A DNA stretch of 64,000 bases, from NCBI GenBank assembly GCA_037446115.1, contig JBBIJF010000024.1:1-64000 (forward strand), given 5' to 3'. The notes below the pieces were generated by a model that worked only from the letters and a program-made list of their open reading frames with translations, made no database searches and was not told the DNA's origin. The DNA is from JANWXD01 sp037446115. Lineage in GTDB: Bacteria > Acidobacteriota > Terriglobia > Bryobacterales > Bryobacteraceae. The position numbers and the translations under genes were made by a program. This document shows positions 18,503 to 27,217 of this stretch, in pieces (within the stretch, counting starts at the first letter, position 1; each line of letters opens with the position of its first letter).

Positions 18503-19888
18503 ATGAACAGCCCCGTGGTGAGCCGGAGGTGTTTCCTGGGCGTGACGATGGCGCCGTACGTCTGGCGCATCCGGGCAGCGGACCGCCCGCCCAATGTGAT
18601 CCTGATCTACGCCGACGATCTGGGCTACGGCGACCTGGGCTGCTACGGTTCCAGACTGCGGACGCCGAACCTGGACCGCATGGCCGCCGAAGGCGTCCGT
18701 TTCACGCACTTTTATTCCGGCAACCCGGTCTGCTCGCCTTCCCGCGCAGCGTTGCTCACCGGCCGGTATCCCACCCGCGCCGGAGTTCCCCGTGTGCTGT
18801 TCCCCAACGACACCACCGGCCTTCCCGATTCCGAAGTGACCTTGGCGGCGCTGCTCAAGGCCCGGAGCTACCGCACGATGTGCGTCGGCAAGTGGCATCT
18901 CGGCCACCTCCCCCGGTATCTGCCCACAAGCCGCGGCTTCGACGGCTATTTCGGCATCCCCTATAGCAACGACATGACGCCGCGGCCGCTGCTGCGCAAC
19001 ACCGAGGTCATCGAAGAGCCCGCGCGCCTGGACACGCTGACGCCACGCTACACCGAAGAAGCGCTTCGGTTCATCGGAGCGGCTCGCCGGGAGCCATTTT
19101 TCCTCTACTTCGCCCACACTTACCCCCACATTCCCCTGGCCGCCTCGGCGCGGTTTCGCGGCAAGTCTCCCTTCGGGCTGTACGGCGACGTGATTGAGGA
19201 GCTGGACTGGAGTGTGGGAGAGGTGCTGGCAGCGCTGAAGCACTTCGGGCTTGACCGCGACACGCTCGTGCTGTTTTCCTCCGACAACGGACCCTGGTAT
19301 CAGGGCAGCCCGGGCGGCCTCAGAGGACGAAAAGGCACCACGTGGGAGGGAGGCCAGCGCGTGCCCTTCATCGCTCGCTGGCCGGGGCGGATTCCGGCGG
19401 GCAGGGTCTGCCACGGCATGGCGTCCGTGCTGGACATCGTGCCTACCGTCGCCCGTCTCTCCGACGCACCCTCACCGCCTCATCCGCTCGACGGCGTGGA
19501 TATCTGGCCGCTGCTGAGCGGTGCCAAGCCGGAGATCGAGCGGGAAGCATTGCTTTATTTTGACAACGTGCACCTGCAGTGCGCCCGCTGGGGACGCTGG
19601 AAGCTGCACGTGGCGCGCTACAACACCTTGCCTTATATCCCCGCCCCGGCCGGCGGACGGGTCAACCTCCCCCTGCCGGAGCCGGAGCTGTACGATCTGA
19701 TCAACGACCCGGACGAAAGTTACAACGTCGCCCCGGAACACCCCGACGTGGTCGCCGAAATCCGGCGCCGCATCGAGCGGCTGATCGCCGGCTTCCCCGA
19801 GGAGATTCGCCGGGACTGGGAGGAGACCAAGGCCCGTCGCGTGGCGCCGACCCCCGCCGGGCACGTCCCAAGGCTGGCGGCCAAGTAA
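18503..19888 (+). CDS. Tat-exported sulfatase (arylsulfatase A family)
   Basis: 461 residues from the ATG at 18503. The alternative ATG at 18449 overlaps the previous stop and adds 18 residues. The N-terminus VSRRCFLG fits a twin-arginine signal. The sulfatase core is clear: NVILIYADDLGYGDLGCYG (metal-binding aspartates), then NPVCSPSRAALLTGRYP, where C77 in C-S-P-S-R is the residue converted to formylglycine. KWHLGH, SSDNGPW and RGRKGTTWEGG complete the active site. The cysteine type needs an FGE or anSME maturase, not seen here. It probably removes sulfate esters from polysaccharides in the periplasm. Confidence 0.92.
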   Translation: MNSPVVSRRCFLGVTMAPYVWRIRAADRPPNVILIYADDLGYGDLGCYGSRLRTPNLDRMAAEGVRFTHFYSGNPVCSPSRAALLTGRYPTRAGVPRVLFPNDTTGLPDSEVTLAALLKARSYRTMCVGKWHLGHLPRYLPTSRGFDGYFGIPYSNDMTPRPLLRNTEVIEEPARLDTLTPRYTEEALRFIGAARREPFFLYFAHTYPHIPLAASARFRGKSPFGLYGDVIEELDWSVGEVLAALKHFGLDRDTLVLFSSDNGPWYQGSPGGLRGRKGTTWEGGQRVPFIARWPGRIPAGRVCHGMASVLDIVPTVARLSDAPSPPHPLDGVDIWPLLSGAKPEIEREALLYFDNVHLQCARWGRWKLHVARYNTLPYIPAPAGGRVNLPLPEPELYDLINDPDESYNVAPEHPDVVAEIRRRIERLIAGFPEEIRRDWEETKARRVAPTPAGHVPRLAAK

Positions 19889-20028
19889 CAGATCGGCGGC
19901 CGAGGGCGGCCTGACCAACTCCGAGGGTCGAAGCCGGGATGCCCGCCCACGGCGCACGCTGTCTTAAAAAATGGGTATATCCTCGTGCCGCACAGGACAA
20001 GGGTCTGTGTTTGGCCGTCGAGGCTATA

Positions 20029-20058
20029 TTGGCAATTGGGGGCGCTTGGCAATTGGGG
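20029..20058. repeat. Direct repeat TTGGCAATTGGGG, 17-bp period
   Basis: TTGGCAATTGGGG occurs at 20029-20041 and exactly again at 20046-20058. The second copy ends about 15 bp before the ribosome-binding site of the next gene. A TATATT box (20025-20030) overlaps the first copy. Possible regulator binding sites, or a slippage repeat. Confidence 0.6.
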
Positions 20059-20085
20059 CGCTCCACACACGGCAAGGAGGTGGGC

Positions 20086-21057
20086 ATGAAGCACTTGGCG
20101 TTGCTGGCTTTCTTGGTGTGGCCTGCCGCGTCGCAGCCGGGGGGCCTGCGGATCATAAGCCGCATCCCCATTGGGGAAGTGCAGCAAGGCAAACTCGTTC
20201 GCGCCTGGTTGTGCGGCGATGACCTGGTGCTGGTGACCAACCGCGAAGGCGAGCTGATCGCCGTAGACACAGCTCGCGACTCGGTCCTCTACCGCAAAAC
20301 GTTCCCTGAGTTGGTGGGTCTCGGAGGATGCACGTGCGACGATCAAAGGTCCGTGTACTTCTCCCTGCACCGTCCCGATGCGGCGTTTGTACGGGTCTAT
20401 TCACTGGGCCTGCACGGCGCGTTGACTTTCAAGCGTAGCTTTCCGATCACCGGGCGACTCGATCGCCTCGTGGTTGCCGGCAACCAGCTCTACGGCGTAG
20501 GCCTGGCGCGGGTTGGCTCGGAGTATGTATTCTTGCGGCGTTTCCTGCTGCCCGAGGGGACCTACCTGGGTTCACCGGGGGTGGGCGTGCCGATGCGCCT
20601 GGGCGCCGAACCGATCAACGTCTTTGCCGTGGAGGGTTCGCTGTTTTGGCACCCCGGCCTCAAGCAGGTGGTTTACCTGCCGGCGAATCCCTTTGAGCTC
20701 TGGCGGCTGGACCTGAACGGGAACGCGATCGGTGTGGAGCGCCCGGCGATCGCAGATTTCATCGCGGCACCGCCGGGGACTTCGGGCAACCGTGACTTTC
20801 TGACGTTCGACCGCGTGGACAACGCCGCTGTCCTGCCGGATGGCCGGATCGTGGTTCAGGTGATCCAGGGCACGGGGCGGCCGCGAGGCGGGAGCCTGCT
20901 GGTCGTATTGGGCGCGGATCTCCGGCCTACGGGAACCCAGATCCCCCTCGCACACGACATGGGTTACCTGCTGGGCGCGTCCTCGGACGGAACGCTCTAT
21001 TTTGCCGATCTGGTCGTGGGCACGAGTTCGATCGTAAAGGCCAGGCTCAGGTTCTGA
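20086..21057 (+). CDS. Secreted beta-propeller-like protein, unrecognised
   Basis: 323 residues. The ATG at 20086 follows a strong AAGGAGG and opens a signal peptide (KHLALLAFLVWPAASQ). The mature part is beta-rich with propeller-like blades (DDLVLVTNREGELIAVDT, GGSLLVVLGADLRP, SDGTLYFADLVVG). Two adjacent cysteines (GGCTCDD) are the only ones in that region. No catalytic motif is seen. It stands alone between a sulfatase and a convergent MocA oxidoreductase. Real gene, function unknown. Confidence 0.65.
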   Translation: MKHLALLAFLVWPAASQPGGLRIISRIPIGEVQQGKLVRAWLCGDDLVLVTNREGELIAVDTARDSVLYRKTFPELVGLGGCTCDDQRSVYFSLHRPDAAFVRVYSLGLHGALTFKRSFPITGRLDRLVVAGNQLYGVGLARVGSEYVFLRRFLLPEGTYLGSPGVGVPMRLGAEPINVFAVEGSLFWHPGLKQVVYLPANPFELWRLDLNGNAIGVERPAIADFIAAPPGTSGNRDFLTFDRVDNAAVLPDGRIVVQVIQGTGRPRGGSLLVVLGADLRPTGTQIPLAHDMGYLLGASSDGTLYFADLVVGTSSIVKARLRF

Positions 21058-21167
21058 GCGGGGTGCAGCTATGTCGGAGTCTCGCCCGACGTGGCCGGCC
21101 CGCTGTCGTTCAGACAAGCCTTCCAAACGCTCCCAAGACGCGAACCCGCTGCGCCCGGAAGACTGGT

Positions 21168-22655
21168 TTAGCCGATCTGCCAGCCTTTGCGGAATCGCGG
21201 CTTGACGTACTGGTTGGCCTCCGGCGCATTGGTGAACCGCATCCGGGCGGCGTCCCACTCGAGTTTCCCTTCGAACCGCAAGGCGATACAGCCGAGCAGG
21301 ATCCACTCAGTGAATGGTCCGGCCACACGGAAGTCCGAACAAGCCGGTTCGCCGCCCTTGCAGGCCCGAATCCAGTCGCGATAATGCCCCGGCGAGCGCG
21401 TGAGAAACTGCGGCGGCAGTTTGTACTCTTTGTGACGAGCCTCGGGCAGCAAACGGGTGTTGGCGCCATAGGTGTCCGTGCTCAGATACCCCTTGGTGCC
21501 GACAAAAATGGCGCCGTTGCTTTCCGGAGCAAAACCGCCGAAGCCACCCTGCGGGACACGTTGCTGCTGCCTTGTGGCGGCGCCCGCCTCTCCCGCCGGC
21601 GGCCGGCGCTGCGCCGCAGCGGGACCACCGCCGGTGAACTCGATGCCGCCCGCTCCGAAGGCTCCGGCCCCGCCAATCAAGGGCTCGCCTTCGGGGATCC
21701 CCTCCGGCCGCCACGCCGGCCCCCGGGCGGCGTCGTACCAGTAGACTTTGACGGGCGGCATCGAGCCGCGCGCCGGGAAGTCGAAACGGGTGACGGACTT
21801 CTTGGGGAACGCATACGCGCTCTTGCCCTCCTGGGAGAGCACCTCCACGCTGACCGGAGCCGTCAGCCGCAGCGCCATGTTCACCGCGCCGAGAATGTGG
21901 CAGGCCATGTCTCCAAGCGCTCCGCAGCCGAAGTCGAACCAGCCTCGCCAGTTGAACGGCGCGTAGGCCGGACTGTAAGGACGCATGGCCGCGGGTCCCA
22001 ACCACAGATCCCAGTCCAGCGTCTCCGGCACTGGCGCCTCCGGCGGCAGCGATTCCATCCCCTGCGGCCAGATCGGCCGGTTCGTCCAGGCATGCACTTC
22101 GGTGACGTCGCCGATCTCCCCCGACCAGATGATCTCGGCGGCGATGCGGGCCCCTTCGTTGGAGTAGCCCTGGTTGCCCATCTGGGTGGCCACGCGGTAT
22201 TTGGCGGCGGCCTCGGTCAAGATGCGCGCTTCCCAAACCGTCCGCGCCAAGGGCTTCTCTACGTAGACGTGCTTGCCACGCTCCATCGCCCAGAGGGCCG
22301 CCACGGCGTGGGTGTGGTCGGGTGTAGCCACGACCACGGCGTCAATGTTCTTGCCCTCTTGATCGAGCATCTTGCGAAAATCGGCGTACTTGGGTACGGA
22401 CTCGAACTTCTTGAACGTAGCCTCGGCGCGCTTGGCATCCGGGTCTGCGAGAGCGACGATGTTCTCGGTCAGGCAGCCGTTGATATCCTGCGCCCCGCGT
22501 CCGCCGGCGCCGATCACGGCGATATTGAGCTTTTCATTGGGCGACTTGTAGCCCAGGAACTTCAGAGAAGGCACACTGCCGAATCCGCCGCGCGGGACTG
22601 CGCCCGCCAGAAGGGTACCGAAGAAGAAATGCCTGCGTGAAAACATAGCTGCCAT
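21168..22655 (-). CDS. Tat-exported Gfo/Idh/MocA-family oxidoreductase
   Basis: 495 residues. The ATG at 22655 follows GGAGGT at 7 nt. A twin-arginine signal is visible (FSRRHFFFGTLLAGAV). A Rossmann NAD(P) fold follows (IAVIGAGGRGAQDI) with the family signature YVEKPLA, whose Lys is catalytic, and DHTHAVAALWAM. A long insertion near the C-terminal third is rich in Gly, Pro and Ala. Exported members are common in acidobacteria and planctomycetes and act on sugars or inositol-like compounds. The redox cofactor probably travels with the folded enzyme. Confidence 0.88.
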   Translation of the reverse strand: MAAMFSRRHFFFGTLLAGAVPRGGFGSVPSLKFLGYKSPNEKLNIAVIGAGGRGAQDINGCLTENIVALADPDAKRAEATFKKFESVPKYADFRKMLDQEGKNIDAVVVATPDHTHAVAALWAMERGKHVYVEKPLARTVWEARILTEAAAKYRVATQMGNQGYSNEGARIAAEIIWSGEIGDVTEVHAWTNRPIWPQGMESLPPEAPVPETLDWDLWLGPAAMRPYSPAYAPFNWRGWFDFGCGALGDMACHILGAVNMALRLTAPVSVEVLSQEGKSAYAFPKKSVTRFDFPARGSMPPVKVYWYDAARGPAWRPEGIPEGEPLIGGAGAFGAGGIEFTGGGPAAAQRRPPAGEAGAATRQQQRVPQGGFGGFAPESNGAIFVGTKGYLSTDTYGANTRLLPEARHKEYKLPPQFLTRSPGHYRDWIRACKGGEPACSDFRVAGPFTEWILLGCIALRFEGKLEWDAARMRFTNAPEANQYVKPRFRKGWQIG

Positions 22656-22865
22656 TTTACGACCTCCGACTTGATAATGGCGTCCGGGAACCGCAATCGG
22701 TTATGGGAGCGGCCCGTATTGTTGGAGGATTGTGCGCCCGGCTGGGCCGTGAAGGCCGGCATGAGTCCGGGACCGGAACCGCCCGGGGTGCGCCCGGGTA
22801 TTATCGTCAGAATGCGACGGCGCCTGTGCCGCAGCAACGGCCTATAAATTCCCTAAAGAAAACCA

Positions 22866-22895
22866 TTGACGACAAATCGAAGCTGGGAGTACACT
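22866..22895 (+). promoter_or_regulatory. Sigma-70-type promoter, secreted propeller gene
   Basis: TTGACG (22866-22871) and TACACT (22890-22895) are separated by 18 bp. A ribosome-binding site GGAGGGG and the ATG at 22918 follow, which makes a coherent promoter with a leader of about 15 nt. Confidence 0.6.
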
Positions 22896-22917
22896 GCCGC
22901 AATGCAGGAGGGGTGAG

Positions 22918-24243
22918 ATGCAAGCTCTGTTCTCCACGACAAGACCGACTTTGTTTGTACTGGCGCCGCTGCTCGCCGCTGCTTCCCTCTGCGCCGCGCA
23001 GGACTCGCACGAAGTCTGGATGATCGATCAATCGAACTCGCCGGGAAAAAGCTTCGGCGGGATTCTATACATCTTCAAAGGAGAACAGCTGCGCGGGCAG
23101 GCGGCCGCCAAGGCCACTCCGGAAGTGATCGATCTCGGGGGCGCGGCGGCTGCGGCCTGTCTGGCGGCCACGGGTGCAAATCCGGTGCGGCCGCACATGC
23201 TATTCTTCAACGCGGCGCAAACGCACGCCGTCATCGCTTTTGTTTTCTCGGGCCACGTGTTGATCCTGGATGCCACGGCCCGCACGCCGGTGGCGTGTCT
23301 GCGTGCCACATTGGCTTCAAACGGAGCACGCCAGGCTCACGCCGCCATCCCGTCTCCGGATGAAAGCTACATCCTCGTGGCGAACCAGAATGGAAAGCTG
23401 CTGGAACGAATCAATACGGATTACCGCAGCAATACGTTTGTGTTGGACGGCTCAGCTACGCTGGATCTGGCCAGCTGCACGACTCCGAACGGTCTGCCCT
23501 GTGAGGCGGCCGCTCTGAGACCGAACAACGCTCCCATCTGTCCCGTCATTGACGCTTCGGGCGATCTCGCCTTTGTCACGCTGGCAGGAGGGGGCCTGTT
23601 CGTCGTCAATCCCCGCACTACGCCCATGAGCATCGTCGGCGAATACACGATGGGGACCGTTCACGGCAACGGTTGTGGCGGCATTCAGGTGAGGGACACA
23701 ATGTATATCAACTCCGGAGCGGGCACTGCGGCGGGGAACCCGGGCGAGTTTGACCTCTACGCATTTCCCGTGTCGGGATACTCGCCCCTCAATCCGCCGG
23801 AGTTTCCGTTCCCGACGGTCGTCTTTGCCGACGATACCGAGGGCCGGGATGCGCACGGCGTGCTCGCAACAAAGCACGGCAGGTTCCTCTGGGCGGGAGA
23901 CCGCGGGTTGGACGTCATCGAGGTCTTTGCCACCGACACGCAGGTGCGCGTGAACACCATTTTGCTGCGAGGGTCCCTGTCCGATAACCCCTCTCCGGAT
24001 CTCTTGGATATTTCCCCGGACGGCAGTCGCGTCTACATGTCGCTGCGCGGCCCGAATCCCTTGTCGGGTTCGCCGCACGTGAGCATCGGATCCACGCCCG
24101 GGCTCGGGGTTATTCGAGTGGAGCAGGCCGGCCGCCATGGAGACTTTCAGGCAATCCATGGCGTCACGAACGTGGACGGTGCGGGCGTGGAACGGGCGGA
24201 TCCCCATGCCATCCGGGTACGTCAGGTTCGCAGAAGGCCCTAG
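22918..24243 (+). CDS. Secreted YncE-like beta-propeller protein
   Basis: 441 residues. Signal peptide (RPTLFVLAPLLAAASLCAAQ) after a good GGAGGGG. The mature chain shows seven-bladed-propeller-like repeats (HVLILDATARTPVACL, SYILVANQNGKLLERI, SGDLAFVTLAGGGLFVV, LLDISPDGSRVYMSL). Several cysteines could form disulphides in the periplasm. These proteins bind rather than catalyse; no enzymatic motif is seen. Divergent from the MocA oxidoreductase across a 262-bp gap. Specific role unknown. Confidence 0.65.
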   Translation: MQALFSTTRPTLFVLAPLLAAASLCAAQDSHEVWMIDQSNSPGKSFGGILYIFKGEQLRGQAAAKATPEVIDLGGAAAAACLAATGANPVRPHMLFFNAAQTHAVIAFVFSGHVLILDATARTPVACLRATLASNGARQAHAAIPSPDESYILVANQNGKLLERINTDYRSNTFVLDGSATLDLASCTTPNGLPCEAAALRPNNAPICPVIDASGDLAFVTLAGGGLFVVNPRTTPMSIVGEYTMGTVHGNGCGGIQVRDTMYINSGAGTAAGNPGEFDLYAFPVSGYSPLNPPEFPFPTVVFADDTEGRDAHGVLATKHGRFLWAGDRGLDVIEVFATDTQVRVNTILLRGSLSDNPSPDLLDISPDGSRVYMSLRGPNPLSGSPHVSIGSTPGLGVIRVEQAGRHGDFQAIHGVTNVDGAGVERADPHAIRVRQVRRRP

Positions 24244-24340
24244 TCGGTGCGGTGCAGGTTCCCGCGCCTCCGGCCTTTCTCGGTGGTCGGCGGGCAGCGC
24301 GGTTTCCTCCTTCTGCTAAGATTGAGAAGTTCTCCTCCCG

Positions 24341-25183
24341 ATGGACCCGACGCCGACAGAACTCGTTTGCGCTCATAGCCCGGACGCAGACGATGCGTTT
24401 ATGTTCTACGGGCTGGCCACCGCCAAGATCCGTTCGCGGCTCCTCCGCTTTCGCCATGTGCTGGAAGACATCGAGTCGCTGAATCGCAAGGCGATGGAGG
24501 GCCACTACGAAGTCACGGCCATTTCCTTCCACGCCTACCCGTATGTGGCGGACAAGTACGTCCTCATGCGATGCGGCTCCAGTGTCGGAGATGGCTACGG
24601 CCCGGTTGTCGTGGCGGCACGGCCGATTTCTGCGGACGAATTGAAAGGCAGGCGGGTGGCCGTGCCAGGCAGATTGACCACCGGCTACCTCGTGCTCAAA
24701 CTGTTCGAGCCGGATCTGGAAGCCGTGGAGCTTCCCTTCGACCGTATTCTGGATGCCGTGCGGGACCGCACCGTAGACGCCGGCGTCGTCATTCACGAAG
24801 GGCAGCTCACCTACGCGGGCGCCGGTCTGCATGCCGTGGTGGATCTGGGCCGGTGGTGGAAGGAAAAGTACGGATTGCCGCTGCCGCTCGGCGCCAACGC
24901 GCTGTTGCGCTCTCTGTCCGGAGAGCTGCAGCAGGAGTGCTGCCGTTTGATGCGCCAGAGCATCCAGTACGCCTTCGAGCACCACTCAGAGGCGCTGGCA
25001 TACGCGCTCCAGTTTGCGCGGGATCTGGACGCAGGCCTCGCCGAACAGTTCGTGGGGATGTACGTGAACCAGTACACCGTGGATTGCGGGAGTGTGATTC
25101 CGGAGGCGGCCCAGAAGCTGCTCGATCTGGGTTACGAAGCCGGGCTCATTCCCCGGAGGGCAACCGTAGAGTTCGTTTCCTGA
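24341..25183 (+). CDS. mqnD: 1,4-dihydroxy-6-naphthoate synthase (futalosine menaquinone pathway)
   Basis: 280 residues, a periplasmic-binding-protein-like fold used as an enzyme. The N-terminus AHSPDADDAFMFYGL and the segments VTAISFHAYPYVADKY and LTTGYLVLKLFEPD are typical of MqnD, which cleaves cyclic dehypoxanthine futalosine to 1,4-dihydroxy-6-naphthoate. The cell would therefore make menaquinone by the futalosine route. No mqnA/B/C is in the window. A TAAGAT box lies 18 nt before the ATG; no ribosome-binding site is clear. An SDR gene follows 59 bp downstream. Confidence 0.88.
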   Translation: MDPTPTELVCAHSPDADDAFMFYGLATAKIRSRLLRFRHVLEDIESLNRKAMEGHYEVTAISFHAYPYVADKYVLMRCGSSVGDGYGPVVVAARPISADELKGRRVAVPGRLTTGYLVLKLFEPDLEAVELPFDRILDAVRDRTVDAGVVIHEGQLTYAGAGLHAVVDLGRWWKEKYGLPLPLGANALLRSLSGELQQECCRLMRQSIQYAFEHHSEALAYALQFARDLDAGLAEQFVGMYVNQYTVDCGSVIPEAAQKLLDLGYEAGLIPRRATVEFVS

Positions 25184-25242
25184 AGGCGTGTCCCGGCGGA
25201 TCATCGCACTTCTTCTTCTCTGTGGCACAATTTGACGTTGCC

Positions 25243-26019
25243 ATGCGATTACGAGATCGCACGGCTGTGGTGACCGGAGGCTCGCGCGGAATCGGCAGTG
25301 CGATTTGCCTCCGGCTGGCCCGCGAAGGGGCCGCCGTGGCTGTGAATTACCGCGAGCGACGAGGCCACGCCGAAGCAGTGGCGGCGGAGATCCGCGCCGC
25401 GGGCGGGCGTGCCGTCGCGGTAGCCGCCGATGTGGGTGACCCGGCCGCCGTGGAGGCCATGATCCAGCTTGTGGCTGCCGAGCTCGGTCCTGTGGATATC
25501 GTGGTCAACAACGCGGGTCTGCTGCGCCGCGGGGATCTGGCGGATTTCGATGCCCGGGCTTTCGAAGAGATGCGCCGCACCAACGTGGACGGTCTGATCC
25601 ACATGACGCGGGCCGCCGCAGAGGGGATGAAGGCGCGGCGCTGGGGGCGCGTCATCAATCTGACCTCGATCGCCGCCCACGGAACCAGCATGGGCGGGAC
25701 GACGTTTTACGCGGCGACCAAGGCCGCCGTCATCCTCCTGACGAGGCGTTTCGCCCTCGAGCTCGGGCCCTACGGCATCACCGTGAACGCCGTTGCCCCG
25801 GGTTTCGTTCTGACCGAGATGGTGTCTGAAGGTCGGACGCCACAGGAGGTCGAACAGCTGGTCGGCGAAATGGCCTCGCGCGCCATGCTAGGCCGGGTGG
25901 GCCGTCCGGAAGATGTCGCCCACGTAGTGGCGTTCCTGGCTTCCGAGGAGGCGGCCTTCATCACCGCTCAGGTGATTACCGTAGACGGGGGTCGCACGGA
26001 TTACATCGGCCATGGCTGA
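25243..26019 (+). CDS. SDR-family oxidoreductase, FabG-like
   Basis: 258 residues, a classical short-chain dehydrogenase. The cofactor motif TGGSRGIG (residues 11-18), NNAG, the catalytic Ser in LTSIAAHG, and Y156-A-A-T-K160 are all present. It ends VITVDGGRTDYIG, as FabG-type proteins do. It reduces a 3-oxoacyl-ACP or another ketone with NAD(P)H. It is near mqnD but not fatty-acid genes, so assignment to fatty-acid synthesis is uncertain. The ATG at 25243 starts the fold exactly; the open frame runs further upstream. Confidence 0.88.
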   Translation: MRLRDRTAVVTGGSRGIGSAICLRLAREGAAVAVNYRERRGHAEAVAAEIRAAGGRAVAVAADVGDPAAVEAMIQLVAAELGPVDIVVNNAGLLRRGDLADFDARAFEEMRRTNVDGLIHMTRAAAEGMKARRWGRVINLTSIAAHGTSMGGTTFYAATKAAVILLTRRFALELGPYGITVNAVAPGFVLTEMVSEGRTPQEVEQLVGEMASRAMLGRVGRPEDVAHVVAFLASEEAAFITAQVITVDGGRTDYIGHG

Positions 26020-26059
26020 GGGCTTTACCTCAGCACCGGTGCGACCATCGCCATCGCGG

Positions 26060-26089
26060 TTGACCCTTCGCTACGGTGTTGCCTAATAT
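26060..26089 (+). promoter_or_regulatory. Promoter of hrcA-grpE-dnaJ
   Basis: TTGACC (26060-26065), 18 bp, TAATAT (26084-26089). A TATACT (26087-26092) overlaps the -10. Transcription would start near 26096. Confidence 0.6.
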
Positions 26090-26111
26090 ACTGGTTAGGA
26101 AGTAGCTTCCT
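26082..26111. promoter_or_regulatory. Overlapping inverted repeats at the hrcA promoter
   Basis: CCTAA (26082-26086) pairs with TTAGG (26095-26099) across 8 nt and spans the -10. AGGAAG-TAG-CTTCCT (26097-26111) is a perfect 6-bp palindrome at the expected 5' end of the mRNA. Neither matches the CIRCE consensus (TTAGCACTC-N9-GAGTGCTAA). Candidate operator and 5' stem-loop. Confidence 0.55.
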
Positions 26112-26125
26112 CGCGCAGTGCAGCC

Positions 26126-27163
26126 ATGCTGAGCGAGCGGGAAATGCAGCGCCGGAAAGCGGAGATCCTGCGCTCGATCGTCCGGGAGTATATCGAAACC
26201 GGCGAACCGGTTGCCTCGCGTACCATCGCCAAAAGGCGAGGTTGCCGGATCAGCGCCGCCACGGTCCGCAACGTCATGGCGGATCTGTGCGAGGAGGGCT
26301 ATCTGTCCCAGCCCCACACCTCGGCCGGGCGCATTCCTACGGAGAAGGCTTTCCGGTTTTTTGTGCAGGATCTCTCGGTGCGCCGGCCGACTCCGGCGGA
26401 GTTCGCACGTTTGCGAGCGGCGTTTGAAGGCGTCGAAAGCCTGGAGACCGGCCTGGACCGGTCTTCGCACGTGCTGACCGAGCTCACGCGCAACGTGGGA
26501 ATCGCCGCCGCCATCCCCCTTTCCCAGCAGGCTCTGGACCGCATCGAGCTGGTCTGGCTCGGCGCGCGTCGCATCCTCGTCGTCATCGTCACGCGAGATC
26601 GCTCCGTGCGGAACCGCGTGGTTACGCTCGACGAGGAGGTTTCTCCGGAAGAGCTTACGTCCATCCGCAACTACGTCAATTACCACTTCAGCGGGTGGGC
26701 CCTGACCGACATCCGCTCTGAACTCGAGCAGCGCCTCCGACTGCAGAACGCCTACTACGACCTGCTGCTCCAGCGTTTGAAGGGGCTCTATCAAAAGGGC
26801 CTGCTGGATATCGACTTGGACCCCGAGGTACATCTGGAGGGCACTTCCTATCTGTTGAGCCTCGATCTGCACTTGACTCGGGAGAAGATGAGGGAGCTGC
26901 TGCGGGCGCTCGAGGAAAAGCGGAAGATCCTCCAGTTGCTCGACCGGCTCCTGGACCGGCCCGAAGGGGAGCTGGGGGTTCACGTCGGCCTGGAGGAAGT
27001 GCATCCCGCCATGAAGGAGCTTGCCCTGATCGGCATTCGGGTGACGACCCAGAGTGGGGCTGTGGCGCGCGTGGCAGTCCTGGGTCCGATGCGGATGCAC
27101 TACGAGCGGGTGATGTCGGCCGTTTTCTGTGTAGGGACGGCCCTGCAGCAGGTACCTTCCTGA
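26126..27163 (+). CDS. hrcA: Heat-inducible transcription repressor HrcA
   Basis: 345 residues, full length. An N-terminal winged helix (RKAEILRSIVREYIETGEPVAS, then ISAATVRNVMADL as recognition helix, and the wing with QPHTSAGRIPTEKAFRFF) is followed by a GAF-like dimerisation domain. HrcA represses chaperone genes and is itself assisted by GroEL, giving a heat-shock feedback. It is first in an operon with grpE and dnaJ, as in many bacteria. The operator in front of it is discussed as a separate feature. Confidence 0.96.
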   Translation: MLSEREMQRRKAEILRSIVREYIETGEPVASRTIAKRRGCRISAATVRNVMADLCEEGYLSQPHTSAGRIPTEKAFRFFVQDLSVRRPTPAEFARLRAAFEGVESLETGLDRSSHVLTELTRNVGIAAAIPLSQQALDRIELVWLGARRILVVIVTRDRSVRNRVVTLDEEVSPEELTSIRNYVNYHFSGWALTDIRSELEQRLRLQNAYYDLLLQRLKGLYQKGLLDIDLDPEVHLEGTSYLLSLDLHLTREKMRELLRALEEKRKILQLLDRLLDRPEGELGVHVGLEEVHPAMKELALIGIRVTTQSGAVARVAVLGPMRMHYERVMSAVFCVGTALQQVPS

Positions 27164-27217
27164 GCCGCCCGATTCTCCGAACCGAAAAGTCTGCTTTGTT
27201 AATCTGTAGGAGTGGCG

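Noticed and set aside
21063..22640. A 525-codon plus-strand frame over the MocA oxidoreductase
   Set aside because: The minus-strand gene has a signal, ribosome-binding site and EKP motif, so the plus frame is a shadow.
26060..26125. CIRCE element before hrcA
   Set aside because: No TTAGCACTC-N9-GAGTGCTAA or near match is present; only the different palindromes reported above.
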